Source: Engelhardtia mirabilis (GTDB lineage: Bacteria > Planctomycetota > UBA1135 > GCA-002686595). From it: a stretch of 64,000 nt of DNA. Numbering within the stretch: the stretch's first letter is position 1; each line of letters starts with the position of its first letter. The position numbers and the translations under genes are program-made. The notes under the pieces are model-generated. The model was not told the DNA's origin. It saw nothing but the letters and a program-made list of their open reading frames with translations, and did not search any database. Shown here in pieces: positions 13,101 to 22,783 of this stretch. The stretch covers positions 3,534,001 to 3,598,000 of the forward strand of contig CP036296.1 in the NCBI GenBank assembly GCA_007751255.1, read 5' to 3'.

Positions 13101-13649
13101 CAGGAGCCCCGCCTCCGCGGCCCCCACCATGTCGGCCGACACCGTGGGCCGGTCGCAGCGCCGCAAGAGGTCGTTGATCATCCCCTGCAGGCCCATCGAG
13201 CGGCCGTCGTCGGGCGAGTAGATGCGCGCGACCCCGTGGGCGTGCAGCCGATCGATCTCGCTGGGCAGGATCGTGCCCCCACCCCCGCCGAAGACCTGGA
13301 TGCCCGCGCCGCGCTCGCGCAGCAGGTCGACCATGTACTCGAAGAACTCGACGTGGCCGCCCTGGTAGGAGGTCACCGCGATGCCCTGGACGTCCTCCTG
13401 GATCGCGCAGTCGACGATCTCGGCCACCGAGCGGTCGTGACCCAGGTGGATCACCTCGGCCCCGGAGGCCTGCAGGATCCGCCGCATGACGTTGATCGCC
13501 GCGTCGTGACCGTCGAACAGGGAGGCGGCCGTGACCAGGCGGATCGGTCGGGAGGGCTGGTAGGCCTCGGTCTCGGGCGCGTGGCCGGCGGAGGGGCCCG
13601 ACGCGGGCGCGGCGGACCCGCCGGTGGGCTTCGTCGAAGCGGTGCTCAT
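10197..13649 (-). CDS. icmF: Fused isobutyryl-CoA mutase IcmF
   Basis: 1150 residues with three parts in the IcmF order. First is an N-terminal B12-binding domain (DGHDAA near residue 50 as cobalt ligand). Next is a MeaB-like GTPase domain (GTGGAGKSS near 226, with an NKFD-type motif). Last is a C-terminal mutase barrel. At the two substrate-selecting positions the barrel reads RMF and AQN (about residues 610 and 798), where methylmalonyl-CoA mutase has RQY and VRN. That Phe/Gln pair is the known IcmF signature for isobutyryl/n-butyryl-CoA. The ATG at 13649 is chosen; the open frame further upstream is Pro/Arg-rich. It is the first gene of the mutase operon. Confidence 0.93.
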   Translation of the reverse strand: MSTASTKPTGGSAAPASGPSAGHAPETEAYQPSRPIRLVTAASLFDGHDAAINVMRRILQASGAEVIHLGHDRSVAEIVDCAIQEDVQGIAVTSYQGGHVEFFEYMVDLLRERGAGIQVFGGGGGTILPSEIDRLHAHGVARIYSPDDGRSMGLQGMINDLLRRCDRPTVSADMVGAAEAGLLQRHHQSLARLITAAETLPEVAGDLRDLVERHKPSKTIPVLGITGTGGAGKSSLVDELVRRFLTDFETETIAVISVDPSKRRTGGALLGDRIRMNSIHDERVYMRSLATRQANLALSAHVQTAIDLAKVAGHDLVIVETSGIGQSDTEIVEHCDVSLYVMTADYGAATQLEKIDMIDFADCIAINKFDKAGSLDALRDVRKQFQRARQAFHVPVEDFPVFGTIASQFNDAGMNRLYRALIDQLVSKAGADLHPTGAIADDHGAVPGVIPADRVRYLAEIADASKRRDQFTERQTALARRWAQVRGTAELLRERGDQAGALDAGALDTLAAELEKQLDPECRGLLEEWPQTVERFSADKFSFQVRDRVIEQDLKVETLAGLKVPKVALPRYQDPGDVLRWLLTENVPGSFPYASGVFPLKRVGEDPARMFAGEGGPERTNRRFHYVSRGMPAARLSTAFDSVTLYGQDPDIRPDIYGKVGNSGVSIATVDDAKRLYSGFDLCDPKTSVSMTINGPAPMVLAFFMNAAVDQQCEKHLHATGGMEAAQKRIDALYAQRGAQRPVYRGELPEGNDGLGLALLGVSGDEVLDPETYAKIKADTLRVVRGTVQADILKEDQAQNTCIFSTEFALRMMGDIQEYFCREGVRNFYSVSISGYHIAEAGANPITQLAFTLANGFTYVEYYLSRGLAVDDFAPNLSFFFSNGVDAEYAVIGRVARRIWAKAMRFVYGAGERSQKLKYHIQTSGRSLHAQEIAFNDIRTTLQALYAIYDNCQSLHTNAYDEAITTPTEESVRRALAIQLIINKELGLAANENPLQGAFVIEELTDLVEEAVYTEFRRIADRGGVLGAMERMYQRSRIQDESLYYEGKKHDGSLPLVGVNTFLDSKGSPTLVPGEVIRSTGEEQQGAIRARDAFWARNADRAPAALEGLQRAALAGENLFEQLMDVTKVCSLGQISGALFEVGGRYRRNM

Positions 13650-13953
13650 GGGATCGGGGATCGGCTCGGGGGGGCGGCCCGGGCGGCGAGGCGGTGCTGC
13701 CGAGGCGAATGGCGGGGGCTCGCGGACCCGCGGCGGCGGCGGGGCCATCCGAGGGTCGAACGTGCGGGCTGGGACCGGGCGATTGTAGGGCCCGAGGGCC
13801 CCTCTACCAGGGTCGCCTGGGCCGGGTGGACCCCGATAGGGTTCTGGCCGGGCGCCGCAGGGCGGTCGGCAAGGTGCCCGCGAACGGACCGGGGGGACGC
13901 GGATCGGCTGGTGCCGACCCGCGTCCCCCCGTCTGGCTACACCTCGTAGCCGG
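13650..13953. other. Intergenic region between icmF start and M28 peptidase stop
   Basis: A 304-base gap. It should hold the promoter of the icmF-mutAB-meaB operon, transcribed leftward, and it contains the terminator hairpin of the peptidase gene (13890-13931). Frames crossing it are Pro/Arg-rich and do not look coding. No convincing -35/-10 pair could be picked by eye. Confidence 0.5.
13890..13931 (-). terminator. Long hairpin terminator of the M28 peptidase gene
   Basis: A 13-base perfect stem (13890-13902 with 13919-13931, arms CGGGGGGACGCGG and CCGCGTCCCCCCG) continues, after one A/C mismatch, with a 5-base inner stem (TCGGC/GCCGA) and a TGGT loop. It begins 22 bases downstream of the peptidase stop on the minus strand. 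The length and perfection make it one of the clearest terminators in the window. Confidence 0.75.
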
Positions 13954-15903
13954 CTACTTGGCCTGAAGAGTGATGTCCAAGGTCAGCTCGTCGCCACCAC
14001 GCTTGACGCCGACTCGCACCACGTCCCCGGGTTCGTGGCTGGCCAGCATCCCCATCCAACCCATGACGTTCTCGATCTTGACGCCGTTCCAGCGGACCAT
14101 CAGGTCGCCGTCCTCGATGCCGCCCTCGTCGGCCGAGCCGCCGGGGGTGACGCTTCCGACCAGCACACCGATGGCGTCCTCGTCGTAGCTGCCGGGCATG
14201 ATTCCGAAGCGCACCTTCGCGTCACCCCGCGAGGCCTGGGGCGCCGAGGCCTCGGCGGGCTCGGCCTGGGCTTCGGTGAATTCGAAGCGCTGGTCCCGCG
14301 TCGACATGGCGCTGACGATCTGCTGCCAGAGGTCGATCGTGAGCAGGGCATCGACCCGGTTGATCTTGTCGACCGTGTCGCGGGGCGTGTGGTAGTCGTC
14401 GTGGAAGTCGGCGATGATCCCGAACAGGACCGGCACGCTGTTGCGCTCGAAGGCCATGTGGTCGCTGCCCCCACCGCCACGCCGACTGGTCACGATCTCC
14501 AGGGGTGAAGCGTCGAAGAAGGGTTGGACCCACTCGGCCATGCCGACGCCGGTGCCCCCGCCGGACACGCTCAGGCGCTTGTTGGTGATGCGCCCGATCA
14601 TGTCGAAGTTCAGCATCAGCACGTGGTCCTCGATCGGCAGGATCGGATTGGCCACGTAGTGGAACGCTCCATTCAGACCCGACTCCTCGGCGTCGAAGGC
14701 CATGAACAGGATCGAGCGGGCCGGCGTCCCCTCCGGCAGCTCGGCGTACTCGCGCACCATGCGCTCGGCGAGCATGATCACCGCCGCCGTGCCGGAGGCA
14801 TTGTCATCCGCGCCCGGGTGCAGCTCGCGCCCCGCGGACTCGCGGTCGCGCGAGCCGAAATTGCCCATGCCCAGGTGGTCCATGTGCGCGCCGACCACGA
14901 TCAGCTCGTTGGCCAACGCGCCATGGCCCTTGAGCAGGCCGGCGACGTTCTGGGCCATCAGCTCCTCGCGCACCACTTCGGCCTCGAGGGTCATGTTGCC
15001 GTTCAACTTCACGACCGAGCGCCCCTCGTCCGCCAGCTTGCGCAGGTCCATGAGGGAGCGTCCCTCGGGATCCATCGCCTTGACCACGCCCTCACCGGCC
15101 TCGGTCGAGAGCATGATCACCGGCACCTCGGCCGCGCTGCCGCCCATGGAGAAGCCCGAGAGCTGGCTCGCACGCGGGTCGGCGCAACCGGGGGGGTTGA
15201 TGATCACGATGCCGGCGGCGCCGCGGCGCGCTGCATCGCGCACCTTGCGGGCGAACCCGGCCCTCGCGCTCCACGGACGGCTCTCCTCGGCCCAGCGACT
15301 GTTGCCTTCGCCGTCCATGGGCTCGAAGCGCAGCATGACCGCAACCCGGCCACTGAGGTCGTCGTCCTCGGCGTAGGAGGAGTACTCGCTGTCGCCGGGC
15401 CCACTGGCGATCGAGTAGCCCACGAACACGGCGGGCGCCGTCACGGTCCCGCCCGCTCCCAAGCTCAGGGCGGTGTAGTCGGTGCCCGCGATCAGATCGG
15501 TCCCACCGGGGGCCGAGAAGCCCTGCCCTGCGAGGGTCGAGGTCCCCGACAGGGCGAAGGGCTGGCGGAACCCAGGCACGCCGTCGACCTCGAAGGCCTC
15601 GTCGAGCCCGGCCTGGCGCAGGTAGTGCTCGACGTAGTCCCGCGCGATGTCCATGCCACGGGTCCCCGGCAGTCGTCCCTCGAGGAAGGGACTGGCCAGG
15701 AACACCACGTGGTCGTTGTAGGCCCGGAAGTCGGGTCCCAGCTCGGCCAGCGCATCGGTGACCGGGTCCTGGCCGAGCCAGGGGTCGTCGTCGCCGACCG
15801 GGGTCAGGGCCGGAGCGAGGCTCGCACTTGCAGTGGCCGCAAGGGCCGAGAGTGCCAAGGGGAGCGCGAGGGCGGAGGAGACCGCGAGGGAGCGAAGACG
15901 CAT
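13954..15903 (-). CDS. Secreted M28 family zinc aminopeptidase with PDZ domain
   Basis: 649 residues. An N-terminal signal peptide (residues 1-28, ending ATASAS) directs export. A protease-associated-like insert sits near residues 130-300. All five M28 metal ligands are visible in order: AHMDH (about 340), GADDNASG (365), DAEESG (403), NFDMIG (431) and SDHMAF (481). The last 80 residues form a PDZ-like domain that could bind substrate C termini. Expected to be an extracytoplasmic metallo-aminopeptidase; the substrate is unknown. It is monocistronic, divergent from the transporter operon, with a strong terminator downstream. Confidence 0.92.
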   Translation of the reverse strand: MRLRSLAVSSALALPLALSALAATASASLAPALTPVGDDDPWLGQDPVTDALAELGPDFRAYNDHVVFLASPFLEGRLPGTRGMDIARDYVEHYLRQAGLDEAFEVDGVPGFRQPFALSGTSTLAGQGFSAPGGTDLIAGTDYTALSLGAGGTVTAPAVFVGYSIASGPGDSEYSSYAEDDDLSGRVAVMLRFEPMDGEGNSRWAEESRPWSARAGFARKVRDAARRGAAGIVIINPPGCADPRASQLSGFSMGGSAAEVPVIMLSTEAGEGVVKAMDPEGRSLMDLRKLADEGRSVVKLNGNMTLEAEVVREELMAQNVAGLLKGHGALANELIVVGAHMDHLGMGNFGSRDRESAGRELHPGADDNASGTAAVIMLAERMVREYAELPEGTPARSILFMAFDAEESGLNGAFHYVANPILPIEDHVLMLNFDMIGRITNKRLSVSGGGTGVGMAEWVQPFFDASPLEIVTSRRGGGGSDHMAFERNSVPVLFGIIADFHDDYHTPRDTVDKINRVDALLTIDLWQQIVSAMSTRDQRFEFTEAQAEPAEASAPQASRGDAKVRFGIMPGSYDEDAIGVLVGSVTPGGSADEGGIEDGDLMVRWNGVKIENVMGWMGMLASHEPGDVVRVGVKRGGDELTLDITLQAK

Positions 15904-16090
15904 GAAAGCTCGCGCCGTCGGTGCGGCGCGCGGGGGTTGGGTCGGAACGGGCTGACCGCGGCGATCGGTCGCGGCCCCGTGGGGCTGGCCAACTCGTGTG
16001 GGCGGTCGTGACGGCGACGTGGGCGCCGGGGATTCCGGGGCGGGCCTGGGCGGACGTCGACTGCTAGTCTAGTGCGCCCGAGACGCTCCT
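15904..16090. promoter_or_regulatory. Divergent promoter region
   Basis: A 187-base gap between the M28 peptidase (-) and the metal-transporter operon (+) that must carry promoters for both. No operator palindrome, such as a Zur-type box, was recognised by eye. Confidence 0.45.
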
Positions 16091-17539
16091 ATGAGCCCAC
16101 AATCGATGACCGCACACCGCCATTTCCGGCCTGGCACACTCCTCGCGGCGTGTGGGCTGCTGCTGACGCTCCTCGTCAGCGGGCTCGCGGGCGGGTCGCT
16201 CGGCTCGGCGCCGATCCACGCCTCGACCGCCTCTAGCGCGTCTGTGGCGGAGTCCGTGCTCCCCGCCGCCGCCCGCGGCTGGCACCCGTCCGACGGACCC
16301 GACGCCGACGTCCGCATCTGGATCGACGAGGGCGCGATCCGCTTCCGCGTCGAAGCCAACCTGGCCTTCGCGGACGCCATGCTCGACGTCCCGCGCGAGT
16401 TCGAGGACCACCTGGACGAGGTCGAGCGCGAGCCCCTCGTCAAGGCGCTCTTCGCGGCCTACCGCGAGCACAACCGGGTCACGGTCGACGGGGTGCAGAT
16501 CGATCCGGTGCTGGGCGACTGGCGCGTGCTCGACGCCCTCGAGGAGTTCATCCCGCTCTTCCCGCTGAACGGCGCGCGGGCTCTGACCCGCATTCGAATC
16601 GAGTACGAGTACCCCCTGCTCGGCACGCCGCGCTACGTGTCCCTGGTCTGGGGTCTGTACCCGGTCGACACGGTCGCGCGTCTGGGCCCCGACGGCCCCA
16701 AGGTCGCGATCAACGCGCAGCTCAACGCCGGCGGCTTCGACTACCCCGTGCAGTTCACCGAGGGCGAGCCCGAGTACATCTGGCACGGGGAGCTGCCGAC
16801 CGCGGATGAGGTCTTCCTGCCCGTGCCCGCGGCTGCCCAGGAACACGAACCCGTGGAGCCGCCCCTGGGCGGGCTCGCGCTGGGGGTCGCCGTGAGCGCC
16901 CTGGGCGCCCTGGGGCTGCGGCGCAAGCGCAGGCTGTGGCCGGCCGTCACCCTGGGTCTGGGCCTGGCCGTGTTGGTGCTGACCGGTCTCGAGTACCGCG
17001 CCGCGCAGAGCGCCGACGAGCCGCTGCAGCCGGCCGAGGCCCTGGCCGTGTTCGAGCCCCTGCACGAGAACATCTACCGCGCCTTCCGCTTCGACGACGA
17101 GTCGCGCATCTACGACGCCCTGGCGCGGAGTGTCGACGGCGAGCTGCTCGAGCGGCTCTACCAGCAGGTCTACCGCAGCCTCGTCAACGAGGAGGAGGGC
17201 GGCGCCGTGAGCCGGGTCGAGGCCCTGCGCCGGATCGACTCGCAGGTCGACTCGATCGGCGAGCTCGACGACGGTCGCCGCGGCTTCACCGTCACCACCC
17301 GCTGGCAGGTGGACGGGGCCGTGATCCACTGGGGTCACGCCCACCGCCGCACCCAGGAGTACGGCGCGCGCTACACGGTCGCCGAGAACCCGGCGGGCGC
17401 CGAGACCGGCGCCGGCTGGCGTATCGTCTCGAGCGAGATCCTGGACCAGCAGATCGTCTCGGCCACGCCGGGGCTCGAAGAGGAGATCGGCGAGACCGGC
17501 GGACCGGCGACGGTCGCGCCGGCCAGCCGCGAGCTGTGA
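16091..17539 (+). CDS. Unknown membrane-anchored protein, first gene of the metal ABC operon
   Basis: 482 residues, no family recognised. Residues 15-40 look like a signal sequence or membrane anchor. An extracytoplasmic domain (about 45-255) rich in acidic residues follows. Two hydrophobic segments near 260-300 are separated by an RRKRR charge cluster, and a C-terminal charged domain ends the protein. Because it overlaps the ABC ATPase gene by 4 bases (GTGA), it is probably an accessory component of that transporter. Alternative start: ATG at 16106. Confidence 0.75.
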   Translation: MSPQSMTAHRHFRPGTLLAACGLLLTLLVSGLAGGSLGSAPIHASTASSASVAESVLPAAARGWHPSDGPDADVRIWIDEGAIRFRVEANLAFADAMLDVPREFEDHLDEVEREPLVKALFAAYREHNRVTVDGVQIDPVLGDWRVLDALEEFIPLFPLNGARALTRIRIEYEYPLLGTPRYVSLVWGLYPVDTVARLGPDGPKVAINAQLNAGGFDYPVQFTEGEPEYIWHGELPTADEVFLPVPAAAQEHEPVEPPLGGLALGVAVSALGALGLRRKRRLWPAVTLGLGLAVLVLTGLEYRAAQSADEPLQPAEALAVFEPLHENIYRAFRFDDESRIYDALARSVDGELLERLYQQVYRSLVNEEEGGAVSRVEALRRIDSQVDSIGELDDGRRGFTVTTRWQVDGAVIHWGHAHRRTQEYGARYTVAENPAGAETGAGWRIVSSEILDQQIVSATPGLEEEIGETGGPATVAPASREL

Positions 17540-18213
17540 TCGCCGCACGCGACCTGCGGCTGGCCTACGCCGGCGGCGACTTCGTCCTCGACGTCCCCCA
17601 CTTGGACGTGGCGCGGGGCGAGCAGCTCGCGATCGTGGGTCCGAGCGGCAGCGGCAAGACGACGTTCCTGCACCTGGCGGCGGGGATCCTGCGGCCCGAC
17701 TCCGGCCAGCTCTCTGTCGACGGCCGCGACCTGGACGCCATGGACGACGCGCTGCGCCGGCGCTGGCGCGTGGCGCGCATCGGGCTGGTGTTCCAGGACC
17801 TCGAGCTGCTGCCCTATCTCGACAGCCTCGACAACGTGCTCCTGCCCCTGCGGATCGGCGGGGGAAGTCTGGATGCCGAAGCGCGCGAGCGGGCCCGTGG
17901 CCTCTTGGCGGACTTCGGCGTGGCGCACACCACCCACCGGCGACCCGCGCGCCTGTCGGGGGGCGAGCGCCAGCGGGTGGCCCTGGCACGCGCGCTGGTC
18001 ACCGAGGCGCCACTGCTGTTGCTCGACGAGCCCACCGGGAGCCTCGATCCGGACAACGCCGAGCGCGCCGTGGGGCTTCTGCGCGCGAGGGCCGCGGAGC
18101 GAGGCGCGACCTTGCTGATGGTCACCCACGACCGCGCCGCCGCCGCGGGCTTCGAGCGCGTGCTCGACGCCGGGGCCGGGCTCGAGGCGCTCGACGCGGA
18201 GCTGCGCGCGTGA
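17536..18213 (+). CDS. ABC transporter ATPase, MacB/LolD type
   Basis: 225 residues from a GTG that overlaps the upstream stop. Walker A GPSGSGKTT is at 35-43, a Q-loop VFQD follows, the signature is LSGGERQR, Walker B is LLLLDEPTGSLD, and the switch is VTHD. The subfamily (VFQDLELLPYLDSLDNV; DEPTGSLD) is that of MacB/LolD/FtsE ATPases, which work with FtsX-fold permeases rather than with ZnuB-type importers. It is followed by exactly such a permease, overlapping by 4 bases. Confidence 0.93.
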   Translation: MIAARDLRLAYAGGDFVLDVPHLDVARGEQLAIVGPSGSGKTTFLHLAAGILRPDSGQLSVDGRDLDAMDDALRRRWRVARIGLVFQDLELLPYLDSLDNVLLPLRIGGGSLDAEARERARGLLADFGVAHTTHRRPARLSGGERQRVALARALVTEAPLLLLDEPTGSLDPDNAERAVGLLRARAAERGATLLMVTHDRAAAAGFERVLDAGAGLEALDAELRA

Positions 18214-19382
18214 AGGCCGTGGCCTACTTGACGCTGAGCGAGGCGCGCCACCGCCCGGGGCCGCACCTCTTGTTGATCGGCACCCTGGCCCTGGCCCTGT
18301 TCCTGCCCTGGACCACGCGCGCGCTGGTCGGGCGACTCGAGACCGCGTTGGTGGCGCGGGCGGACGCGACGCCGCTGACCGCGGGCAGCGCCGGCAGTCG
18401 TCTGGACCTGACCCTCGCCAGCCTGTACTTCCGCGAAGTGGACCTCGAACCCGTGGGCGCCGACCTGTGGGACGAGCTCGCAGCGGACCACGGCGGCGTG
18501 GCCGTGCCCCTGCGCCTGGGCGCCCACGCGCGCGGCTTCCCCGTGGTCGGCACATCGCCCGAGTACTACGAACAGCGTGGCCTGGGGCTGGCTTCCGGCG
18601 AACGCCCGCTGATCGTGGGCGAGTGCCTCCTGGGCTCGGAGGTCGCGCGCACGCTCGGACTGACGACCGGGGCCGAGCTCTTCTCGGACCAGGACGAGCT
18701 GTACGACCTGTCGGTGCCCCAGGCCCTGCGGATGCACGTGTGTGGCGTGCTCGCTCCCTCGGGCGGGCCCGACGACCGCGCGGTGTTTACCGACGTGGGC
18801 ACGAGCTGGGCCATCGAGGGCCTGGCCCACGGCCACGGCAACGCGAACGACCCGGCCCTGGATCCACGCCTGGTGATCGCCGACCTCGAGGGCAACCGTG
18901 TGCTCAGCGGCGCCTACGTGCCGCCCGCCGAGATCGGCCCGGCGGACCTGGCCGACTTCCACGCCCATGGGGAGCGCGCCGACCTGCCCCTGTCCGCCGT
19001 CCTGTTCTTCCCCCACTCGACCAAGGCGCGCACCCTGGTTCGCGCGCGCATCGACCTGCGCGAGGGGCTGCAGATGGTCGCGCCGCGGGCGGTGGTCGAC
19101 GAGATCCTTGGCGTGGTCTTTCGCGTCCAGCGCCTGCTCGACCTGTTCTCGATCGCGGTGGGCGTGACGGCCCTGGCCCTGGGGGGCTTGATCGTCGGCC
19201 TATCGATACGTCTGCGCGCACCCGAGCTGCGCACCCTCGACCGCCTCGGTGCGGGGCGCTCCGTCGCCGCGCAACTGGTGGGCACGCAGGTGGCCGGACA
19301 GCTCGCTACCGCCTTCGCCGTGGCGGCTCTGGCCGTCGCTCTGACCCTGGCACTCCTCCCCGACCTGACCCGATGGCTCTGA
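18210..19382 (+). CDS. FtsX/MacB-like ABC permease
   Basis: 390 residues from a GTG overlapping the ATPase stop. The topology is MacB-like: one membrane helix near 18-38, a large extracytoplasmic domain (about 40-300), then hydrophobic segments near 308-335 and 350-385. It is the membrane partner of the upstream ATPase. The lipoprotein gene starts inside its last codons (10-base overlap), linking it to a metal-binding substrate protein. Transport direction cannot be read from sequence; the partner suggests metal acquisition. Confidence 0.88.
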   Translation: MKAVAYLTLSEARHRPGPHLLLIGTLALALFLPWTTRALVGRLETALVARADATPLTAGSAGSRLDLTLASLYFREVDLEPVGADLWDELAADHGGVAVPLRLGAHARGFPVVGTSPEYYEQRGLGLASGERPLIVGECLLGSEVARTLGLTTGAELFSDQDELYDLSVPQALRMHVCGVLAPSGGPDDRAVFTDVGTSWAIEGLAHGHGNANDPALDPRLVIADLEGNRVLSGAYVPPAEIGPADLADFHAHGERADLPLSAVLFFPHSTKARTLVRARIDLREGLQMVAPRAVVDEILGVVFRVQRLLDLFSIAVGVTALALGGLIVGLSIRLRAPELRTLDRLGAGRSVAAQLVGTQVAGQLATAFAVAALAVALTLALLPDLTRWL

Positions 19383-20356
19383 CACGATCGATCCGCTCGT
19401 CGCGCAACAGCGTTCCCGCCCTCTTCGCGGCCCCGCTCGCCCTGGCCCTCGGTGGGCTGCTGAGCGCCTGTGGCGGCGCCGGTGGCACGGGCACGGCCGA
19501 AGCGATCGAGCCCGACCAGGTGGTGCGGACCACCGCCTACCCCGTGCACTTCCTGACCGAGCGCGTGGCCGGGCCCGAGATCGAGGTGGAGCTGGTCCTG
19601 CCGGCCGGCGCGGACCCGATCTTCTGGCAGCCGCCGCGCGAGGTCCTCGCGGCGCTCCAGGGCTCGCGCCTGATCGTGACCAACGGCGCGGACTTCGAGC
19701 GTTGGATGCGCTCGGCCAGCCTGCCCTCGACGCGGGTCGTGCGCTCCGCGGACGGCTTCGCCGATCGTCACCTGCAGTTCGAAGGCGCCACCCACAGCCA
19801 CGGCCCCACCGGCGAGCACAGCCACACGGGAACCGACGGTCACACCTGGATGGACCCGCGCAACGCCGAGGACCAGGCCCTGGCCATCGCCGCGGCCCTG
19901 GCGGACGCCTACCCGGACCAGGCCGAGCAGATCCAAGGGCGCATGGTCGCCCTGCGCGCGGACCTGCGCGCCCTCGACCGGCGCCTGACCCAGATGCTGC
20001 CCGCGCTCGCTCAGGTGCGCTTGATCGCCTCCCACCCGGCCTACGACTACATCGCGGCCCGCTACGGGCTGGAGATCGTCAACCTGGACCTGGACCCCGC
20101 CGAACCCCTGGGCCTGGCGGACTTCGCGTCGATCGAAGCGGCGACGGATGCCGGCCGCGTGAACGTCCTCCTGTGGGAGTCCGAGCCCCTGGCCGAGACC
20201 GTGACGGAGCTCGACGAGCGGCTCGGCGTGCGCTCGGTGGTCTTCAGCCCCGCCGAGGGTCCGCCCGCCGCGGGCGAGCCCGACTACCTGGGCGTCATGA
20301 ACGCCAACCTCGACCGACTGGGCGAGGCTGCGGGAGTCACGTCCGAGGGTGAGTGA
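19373..20356 (+). CDS. Zinc/metal ABC transporter substrate-binding lipoprotein (ZnuA/TroA-like)
   Basis: 327 residues. A lipoprotein signal ends LLSAC (Cys about residue 34), so it is anchored at a membrane surface. The fold is cluster A-I (TroA/ZnuA). A His-rich loop near residues 140-160 (THSHGP, EHSHTG, DGHTWMDP), later SHPAYDYIA, and a C-terminal LLWESEP segment match metal-ligand positions of ZnuA proteins. Zinc is the most likely ligand; manganese is possible. The ATG at 19373 lies within the permease gene and the stop overlaps the next start by 8 bases. Confidence 0.9.
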   Translation: MALTRSIRSSRNSVPALFAAPLALALGGLLSACGGAGGTGTAEAIEPDQVVRTTAYPVHFLTERVAGPEIEVELVLPAGADPIFWQPPREVLAALQGSRLIVTNGADFERWMRSASLPSTRVVRSADGFADRHLQFEGATHSHGPTGEHSHTGTDGHTWMDPRNAEDQALAIAAALADAYPDQAEQIQGRMVALRADLRALDRRLTQMLPALAQVRLIASHPAYDYIAARYGLEIVNLDLDPAEPLGLADFASIEAATDAGRVNVLLWESEPLAETVTELDERLGVRSVVFSPAEGPPAAGEPDYLGVMNANLDRLGEAAGVTSEGE

Positions 20357-21017
20357 GCTCCCCTCCGACTGGCAGGCGCAGGTGCGACGCGCCTGCGCCG
20401 GGGCCAGGGCCACGGAGTTCTCTCGCGGGCTGTTGCGGGTGGAGTTGGATCTGGGCGGGGTGACGTCTGCGATGCTGTCCCGCCACGACGAGCTCGGAGC
20501 GGCGGGGGGCGAGCCCAACTCCATGCACGAGAGCGGCGCGAGCCTCGAGCAGCTCGGACTCGGCGAGTTGGGTGCGATCCTGCGCTCCGACCTCGCCGAG
20601 CCCCTGCGACGCGCCTTCCTGGCCGACGTCGCCAGCGCACCACTGACCAGCGAGTACGCCTACATCGTGGACTACGGGGAGCGCGGCGATCGCGACCTGG
20701 CCCTGCACGTGGACGAGAGCTGCGTGACCATCAACCTGTGCCTGGGCGACTGGTTCGAGGGCGGCGAGCTGCGTCTGGCTGGCCTGCGCTGCGGGCGGCA
20801 TCGCCAGAGCGAGCCGCGGGAGGATGAGCTGTTCGCCGTCGACCACGAACCCGGCCTGGCCTGGATCCACCTCGGCGCCCATCGCCACCTGGTCCCGCCC
20901 CTCGACCAGGGCCGGCGGCGCAACCTGATCGTCTGGTGCAGCGCCGCCGACGGGCCGCTCAGCGCCTCGATGGAGTGTCGCCCCTTCTGCGGCGATTGGC
21001 TCCCCGACGCCGGCTGA
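20349..21017 (+). CDS. 2-oxoglutarate/Fe(II) oxygenase-like protein
   Basis: 222 residues with a GTG start inside the lipoprotein gene. The iron facial triad is recognisable: H120-x-D122 in LHVDES, and a distal His at 178 or 180 (LGAHRH), followed by an Arg (GRRRN, about 190) that would bind the 2-oxoglutarate carboxylate, in a prolyl-4-hydroxylase-like pattern. The substrate is unknown. Co-transcription with a metal uptake system is unusual and could reflect a need for iron or a link to metal limitation. A rival reading is an oxygenase-fold protein without activity. Confidence 0.72.
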   Translation: MSELPSDWQAQVRRACAGARATEFSRGLLRVELDLGGVTSAMLSRHDELGAAGGEPNSMHESGASLEQLGLGELGAILRSDLAEPLRRAFLADVASAPLTSEYAYIVDYGERGDRDLALHVDESCVTINLCLGDWFEGGELRLAGLRCGRHRQSEPREDELFAVDHEPGLAWIHLGAHRHLVPPLDQGRRRNLIVWCSAADGPLSASMECRPFCGDWLPDAG

Positions 21018-21193
21018 GTCGTGCGTGGACGGGATCGGTCGCCGCCCGAGCCCGGCGCGGGCGACTCCCTACGCCACTTGCGCCGAAGCCCCAGGGCGTC
21101 GCGTCGGCAGCGCGCCGAAGCAGCAGCGCACCGAAGCACGCCGAAGCACAACGCGCCGAGCGTTCCACGGCCCTGCCGCCCTCCCGTCCCGGC

Positions 21194-22423
21194 TCACAGC
21201 CCCTGCAAGCCGCGCAGCTTCGACTCGATCGCCGACATGAACTCGTCGGTGGTCAGCCAGGGCGTCTCGGGGCCGATCAAGTGGGCCAGGTCCTTCGTCA
21301 TCTGCCCGCCCTCGACCGTATCCACGCAGGCGCGCTCGAGGTTCTGGCAGAAGCTGACCAGGCGTTCGTTGCCGTCGATGCGCCCGCGGTGCCCCAGGCC
21401 CCGCGACCAGGCGAAGATCGACGCGATCGGGTTGGTCGAGGTCTTCTCCCCGCGCTGGTAGGCGCGGAAGTGGCGCGTGACCGTGCCGTGGGCGGCCTCG
21501 GCCTCGATCGTCTTGCCGTCGGGTGTCATCAGCACCGAGGTCATCAGCCCCAGCGAACCGAAGCCCTGGGCCACGGTGTCCGACTGCACGTCGCCGTCGT
21601 AGTTCTTGCAGGCCCAGACGAAGCCGCCGCTCCACTTGAGCGCCGCGGCCACCATGTCGTCGATCAGGCGGTGCTCGTAGGTGATCCCCGCGGCCTTGAA
21701 CTGGTCCGCGAACTCCGCTTCGAAGATCTCCTGGAAGAGGTCTTTGAAGCGCCCGTCGTAGGCCTTCAGGATCGTGTTCTTGGTCGACAGGTAGACCGGC
21801 CAGCCGCGGTTCAGCCCGAAGTTCAAGCAGGCCCGCGCGAAGCCCCGGATCGACTCGTCGAGGTTGTACATGCCCATCGCCACGCCCGGCTCCGCGAAGT
21901 CGTAGACCACGTGGATGGTCGGCTCGCTGCCGTCGGAGGGGGTGAAGGTCATGGTCAGCTTGCCGGGGCGGTCGACGACCATGTCGGTGGCCCGGTACTG
22001 GTCCCCGAAGGCGTGGCGACCGATGACGATCGGCTTGGTCCAGCCCGGCACCAGTCGCGGCACGTTGCTCATCACGATCGGCTCGCGGAAGACCGTTCCG
22101 CCGAGGATGTTGCGGATCGTCCCGTTGGGGGAACGCCACATCTTCTTCAGGCCGAACTCCTCGACGCGCTGCTCGTCGGGCGTGATCGTGGCGCACTTGA
22201 TGCCGACGCCGTGCTCGAGAATCGCCTCGGCGGCGTCGACCGTGACCTGGTCCGAGGTGGCGTCGCGGTGCTCGATCCCCAGGTCGAAGTAGATCGTCTC
22301 GAGGTCGACGTAGGGCAGGATCAGGCGCTCCTTGATCCAGGCCCAGATGATGCGGGTCATCTCGTCGCCGTCGAGCTCGACGACCTTACCGCTGACGGGG
22401 ATCTTGCTTGCGTTGCCGGTCAC
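21194..22423 (-). CDS. icd: NADP-dependent isocitrate dehydrogenase
   Basis: 409 residues of the eukaryote-like homodimeric IDH type: oxidative decarboxylation of isocitrate to 2-oxoglutarate in the TCA cycle. Hallmarks are [10 protein letters not shown] near the N terminus, SPNGTIRN for substrate, a [10 protein letters not shown] metal-binding segment, and [10 protein letters not shown] for the nucleotide. The start is the GTG at 22423 (complement of CAC), which gives the family-typical short N terminus; the ATG inside DGDEMTR is too late. Monocistronic, convergent with the 2OG-oxygenase gene. Confidence 0.95.
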   Translation of the reverse strand: MTGNASKIPVSGKVVELDGDEMTRIIWAWIKERLILPYVDLETIYFDLGIEHRDATSDQVTVDAAEAILEHGVGIKCATITPDEQRVEEFGLKKMWRSPNGTIRNILGGTVFREPIVMSNVPRLVPGWTKPIVIGRHAFGDQYRATDMVVDRPGKLTMTFTPSDGSEPTIHVVYDFAEPGVAMGMYNLDESIRGFARACLNFGLNRGWPVYLSTKNTILKAYDGRFKDLFQEIFEAEFADQFKAAGITYEHRLIDDMVAAALKWSGGFVWACKNYDGDVQSDTVAQGFGSLGLMTSVLMTPDGKTIEAEAAHGTVTRHFRAYQRGEKTSTNPIASIFAWSRGLGHRGRIDGNERLVSFCQNLERACVDTVEGGQMTKDLAHLIGPETPWLTTDEFMSAIESKLRGLQGL

Positions 22424-22783
22424 TTGAGGGGGGGATCGAAGATTCGCGCTCGGTCGCGCTGTGGCGGGGGGAGCGACCGGCCTCGCGGCCGGCGCAGGGG
22501 GCGCAGAGTCTATCGGTCGGCCGAGTCGGGGGCCACCGCACAGGACAGCGGCCGTTGCAACCACGTCCGGGCCGCCCGACACCGGCTGAGCGACACCGGC
22601 GGTCCTGAACCTGCGCCACCGCGAGCCCCCGAATCGACAAAGTTGCAATCGGGTCCGTCGCGCGTGGGGCGTTCTCCGTTCATGCCGCCACGGGTGGCTC
22701 TTGCCGGCCCTGCGCCCCTTCCCGACCGGCGGTCCAGCGCGACGCCGACCATCCCTTGTTTCCGACCATCCCCCCTCTCGAAC
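22424..22783. promoter_or_regulatory. 360-base divergent intergenic region (icd / SBBP protein 1)
   Basis: It holds no convincing gene. It must contain promoters for icd (leftward) and the first SBBP protein (rightward). A short direct repeat, CCGACCATCCC, occurs twice at about 22745-22775, just before the SBBP start. Frames through it are open but Pro/Arg/Ala-rich and lack the coding pattern. Confidence 0.45.

Noticed and set aside
10005-13949. Long plus-strand open frame
   Set aside because: It is antisense to icmF and rich in His/Arg/Gln/Gly without domain signals.
21080-21180. Degenerate GCCGAAGCA-type repeats between the oxygenase and icd genes
   Set aside because: Units are short and imperfect with irregular spacing; not distinguishable from biased composition.
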